A stretch of DNA of 7,854 nt from Gammaproteobacteria bacterium (GTDB lineage Bacteria; Pseudomonadota; Gammaproteobacteria; GCA-001735895). This document shows positions 5,998 through 7,854 of this stretch, piece after piece. Every line of letters starts with the position of its first letter. The stretch's first letter is position 1. The notes beneath the pieces were generated by a model that worked only from the letters and a program-made list of their open reading frames with translations, was not told the DNA's origin and made no database searches. The position numbers and the translations under genes are program-made. The stretch covers positions 1 through 7,854 of the forward strand of contig JAOUJX010000183.1 in NCBI GenBank assembly GCA_029882955.1, in the 5' to 3' direction.

Positions 5998-7576
5998 ATG
6001 TCTTGCATTGCTAGGGCTAAGCGGCTTATTGCTAGCGCCGCTAGCCCTCGCAGACACCATACTTGGCGAGGGTATGCGTGAAATCGAAATTCTGCGCCAT
6101 CGACAACTACAGACGGTTCAAAATAACGGCCAGCTTGCTGCTTTTAACACCGATGGCTGTAGTGGTAATTTATCCAGAAACTGGGCATGGCTAGCAAACA
6201 GCCTGCCAGAATTTAAGGCACAGTTCGGCCAGCATCCGCCCTGGGAAGACTGCTGCGTCGAGCACGATAAAAGTTACTGGGGTGGCAGCACTAGCGATGG
6301 TTACAACCAGCGCATTAATGCCGATCATAAACTAAAACAATGCGTAGTCGACACTGGGGCCAGGCTAGCGCCAGAGTTAAGTACCCGGCATTCGATATCA
6401 GAGGAAAATATCGAACAGACCTTTGCCCTGGTAGCGGATCTGATGCACAAAGCGGTACGGCTGGGTGGACAACCCTGTTCATTGTTGCCGTGGCGCTGGG
6501 GTTATGGCTGGCCAAACTGTGCGTTTGCCACTGTTAGCAATACCCCATCTAGTTATTCAGATATTAAGACTGATGAGCATGTTGTATTTTTTAACACGGC
6601 TGGTTGGCTAAACGCCGAAAAATCTCATTGGAATATTCCTGTCCACGCCTGGATTTACGAACCTGCTGATAGCGTAGTCCGAAAAGGTATTTTCGCTTCC
6701 ATCCTGGAATCTAACTACGAGTTACAAATAACCGCAAATAACGAAGAGAATTTTAGCCAAAGAACCAACTTACTGATTGCAGATAACGAGCGCGGCAAAG
6801 TAATTGTCATTCGTGTCGCTGGACAGGATATTACTTTACCCGCATCAAAAGAAAACGGGCATATTGTCACCACGCTAACTTTGCCGGTAGATATCGTCAA
6901 TGCCAACGCTGATCAGAATCGCCTGCGTTTCTATGCAGTGACGCAGCCTGATGAAGTTCGTCGGTTTGAAGGTAATATACAGCTGTTGTCAGACGAGGGT
7001 ATTAGTCTGATTAGCGATATTGACGACACTATAAAAATCTCCAATGTAACCGACCACAGCCTGTTATTTGAAAATACATTTTTTAAGGACTTTCGGGCTG
7101 CTCCAGGCATGGCCGATTTATACCAGCAACTCTCGGCTCGAGACATTCCCACACATTACGTGTCTTCCAGTCCATGGCAATTGTATAAACCCCTACAGGA
7201 CTTTATGGACAGATCCGGTTTCCCCTGGGCGACATTAAACCTAAAAGCCTTTCGTTTTCGCGATGAAACCCTGCTCAATTTATTTAAACAAGGCACCGAG
7301 ACAAAACCAGCGCAGATAGAACCCTTACTGCAGAGATATCCCCAGCGCAGGTTTATCCTTGTCGGAGACAGTAGCGAACAGGATCCTGAAGTCTATGGCG
7401 ATATAGCTCGGCGCTATTCCGGCCAGATTCAGCGTATTTTAATTCGCAATGTCGATTCTAGTACGCTAGTGGATGAGCGCTATCAAACTGCTTTTAAAAA
7501 TCTGTCCCCGGATTTATGGCGTTTATTTGATCACCCCGAACAAATAAACGTTGAAAAATTGCTCATGCTTCAATAG
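5984..7576 (+). CDS. Secreted phospholipase-A2-like / App1 (DUF2183) phosphatidate phosphatase-like fusion protein
   Basis: A predicted two-module lipid enzyme of 530 residues. Residues 1-23 form a Sec signal peptide ending in ALA, with no lipobox. Residues about 50-180 resemble phospholipase A2: DGCS (57-60) as a possible calcium loop, then CC-VE-HD-KS-Y (90-98) with the His94/Asp95 pair. Cys59, 90, 91, 120, 165 and 179 are the only cysteines in the mature protein, so three disulfides are possible. Residues about 198-335 look beta-rich, like the region before the catalytic part in App1 proteins. Residues about 338-490 match the App1/DUF2183 HAD phosphatase: DIDDT (345-349) supplies the nucleophile Asp345 and Asp347, YVSSSPW (392-398) the second motif, and GDSSEQDPEVY (461-471) the acidic motif. 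The open frame continues upstream to 5708, but that part only shadows the SDR. ATG 5984 gives a clean signal peptide; ATG 5966 is the alternative. The ribosome-binding site is weak, so coupling to SDR translation is likely. Activities are inferred. Confidence 0.85.
   Translation: MPKVKCLALLGLSGLLLAPLALADTILGEGMREIEILRHRQLQTVQNNGQLAAFNTDGCSGNLSRNWAWLANSLPEFKAQFGQHPPWEDCCVEHDKSYWGGSTSDGYNQRINADHKLKQCVVDTGARLAPELSTRHSISEENIEQTFALVADLMHKAVRLGGQPCSLLPWRWGYGWPNCAFATVSNTPSSYSDIKTDEHVVFFNTAGWLNAEKSHWNIPVHAWIYEPADSVVRKGIFASILESNYELQITANNEENFSQRTNLLIADNERGKVIVIRVAGQDITLPASKENGHIVTTLTLPVDIVNANADQNRLRFYAVTQPDEVRRFEGNIQLLSDEGISLISDIDDTIKISNVTDHSLLFENTFFKDFRAAPGMADLYQQLSARDIPTHYVSSSPWQLYKPLQDFMDRSGFPWATLNLKAFRFRDETLLNLFKQGTETKPAQIEPLLQRYPQRRFILVGDSSEQDPEVYGDIARRYSGQIQRILIRNVDSSTLVDERYQTAFKNLSPDLWRLFDHPEQINVEKLLMLQ
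6013..6048 (+). promoter_or_regulatory. Strong potential mRNA hairpin within signal-peptide codons
   Basis: Positions 6013-6025 and 6037-6048 pair over 12 bp with a single bulged A, around an 11-nt loop. A competing smaller hairpin, GCTAGC-gcc-GCTAGC (6031-6045), overlaps it. No T-run follows, so it is not a standard terminator. It begins about 29 nt after the start codon, where it could slow early elongation or reduce expression after the SDR. It could also simply reflect repeated Leu/Ala codons. Confidence 0.4.
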
Positions 7577-7586
7577 CAGGAAAAAT

Positions 7587-7730
7587 TCAGTTCCTCCCTG
7601 CAAGTTCTTCAGCACTAAGCTTTCGACAGGGTTCGCGTAATTCACCCGCATGTGCGAAAGCGATGGTAATCATGGCCTCGTCATCGACAATAATTCGAAA
7701 AAAGGGGACGGTGTCCCGAATGGCACTTAC
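7587..7730 (-). pseudogene. Possible C-terminal gene remnant, unknown function
   Basis: The minus strand stays open from just after a TAA at 7731-7733 to a TGA at 7587-7589, giving 47 codons. The reading looks protein-like, with RIIVDDEAMITIAFAHAG followed by ELREPCRKLSAEELAGRN. The only ATG (7671-7673) would give a 28-residue peptide, and no ribosome-binding site is evident. The upstream end runs into a REP-like stem-loop. This fits the tail of a gene whose front was lost or displaced, but an accidental open frame is possible. I do not recognise the family. Confidence 0.28.
7704..7718. repeat. REP-like stem-loop (GGGAC-ggt-GTCCC)
   Basis: GGGAC (7705-7709) and GTCCC (7713-7717) form a 5-bp stem with a 3-nt loop, next to an A-run on the left and GAATGGCACTTACTTAAG on the right. 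This combination resembles dispersed extragenic palindromes of the kind associated with IS200/RAYT-type Y1 transposases in many bacteria. The resemblance is from memory; copy number elsewhere in the genome cannot be seen here. Read on the minus strand, the palindrome is followed by a T-run, so it could also act as a terminator in that direction. Confidence 0.4.
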
Positions 7731-7754
7731 TTAAGCACTAAAATGGTCGCCGTC

Positions 7755-7776
7755 GTACCGGACTCCGATCCGGTAC
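7755..7776. repeat. 8-bp inverted repeat, possible stem-loop
   Basis: GTACCGGA (7755-7762) and TCCGGTAC (7769-7776) pair perfectly around the 6-nt loop CTCCGA. No T-run follows on either strand, so it is not a canonical intrinsic terminator. It may still end or protect the upstream transcript. Its similar size to the next stem-loop suggests related REP-type elements. Confidence 0.45.
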
Positions 7777-7822
7777 CCATTACAAAGAGGCTCCAGAGCT
7801 TACAGTAAACATGCTTCAATGG

Positions 7823-7844
7823 ATTCCGGCTCGGAGGCCGGAAT
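7823..7844. repeat. REP-type palindromic repeat (ATTCCGGC...GCCGGAAT)
   Basis: An 8-bp perfect stem (7823-7830 with 7837-7844) has a 6-nt loop. With its flanks it reads GGATTCCGGC...GCCGGAATGAC, close to the widespread proteobacterial extragenic repeat of the GGATTCCCGC...GCGGGAATGAC type. Such elements are usually in many copies between genes. It lies 250 nt past the last stop codon. Confidence 0.55.
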
Positions 7845-7854
7845 GACAAAAACA

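Larger units (their letters stand above)
7564..7820. repeat. 11-bp direct repeat flanking the 3' tail
   Basis: CATGCTTCAAT occurs at 7564-7574, inside the last codons of the lipid-enzyme gene, and again at 7810-7820, directly before the last stem-loop. The copies enclose 235 bp containing two stem-loops and a possible gene remnant. An insertion footprint is possible, but the enclosed segment has no visible terminal inverted repeats. A chance match is not excluded. Confidence 0.4.

Noticed and set aside
7576..7601. GCAGG...CCTGC inverted repeat right after the last stop codon as an intrinsic terminator
   Set aside because: The stem is only 5 bp, the loop is 16 nt, and no T-run follows.
7577..7854. 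CRISPR array or tRNA in the 3' tail
   Set aside because: The stem-loops differ from each other, spacing is irregular, and no cloverleaf can be drawn.

Overview
The window looks like chromosome of a Gram-negative proteobacterium, most likely a gammaproteobacterium. GC content is moderate, and it encodes a Tat-type export signal, a Sec signal peptide, a LuxR-type regulator and REP-like stem-loops. This assignment comes from gene content alone. No rRNA, tRNA, CRISPR array or intact transposase gene was found.

Layout. (1) Positions 64-4153, minus strand: a complete polyamine-type ABC importer operon, transcribed in the order ATPase (potA-like), Tat-exported binding protein (potD-like), permease (potB-like), permease (potC-like). 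(2) Positions 4154-4332: an AT-rich divergent control region with a perfect 14-bp palindrome. (3) Positions 4333-7576, plus strand: a LuxR-family regulator with an unfamiliar sensor domain, a classical short-chain dehydrogenase (SDR), and a 530-residue secreted protein whose start overlaps the SDR stop. (4) Positions 7577-7854: a non-coding tail with three short stem-loops of REP type, a possible gene remnant on the minus strand, and an 11-bp direct repeat.

The most unusual gene is the last one (5984-7576). It joins a Sec signal peptide, an N-terminal phospholipase-A2-like module (CC-x2-HD-x2-Y motif, all six mature cysteines) and a C-terminal App1/DUF2183 phosphatidate-phosphatase-like HAD module (DIDDT and GDSSEQD motifs). 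This suggests a periplasmic or secreted bifunctional lipid-processing enzyme. Its start lies inside the SDR gene, and a strong potential mRNA hairpin sits in its signal-peptide codons.

How the parts may work together (inference): the importer brings in a polyamine or related cationic amine, and the divergent LuxR protein probably controls the importer, its own operon, or both, through the shared intergenic region. The SDR may oxidise or reduce a related metabolite. The lipid enzyme is translationally linked to the SDR, but its link to amine uptake is unproven.
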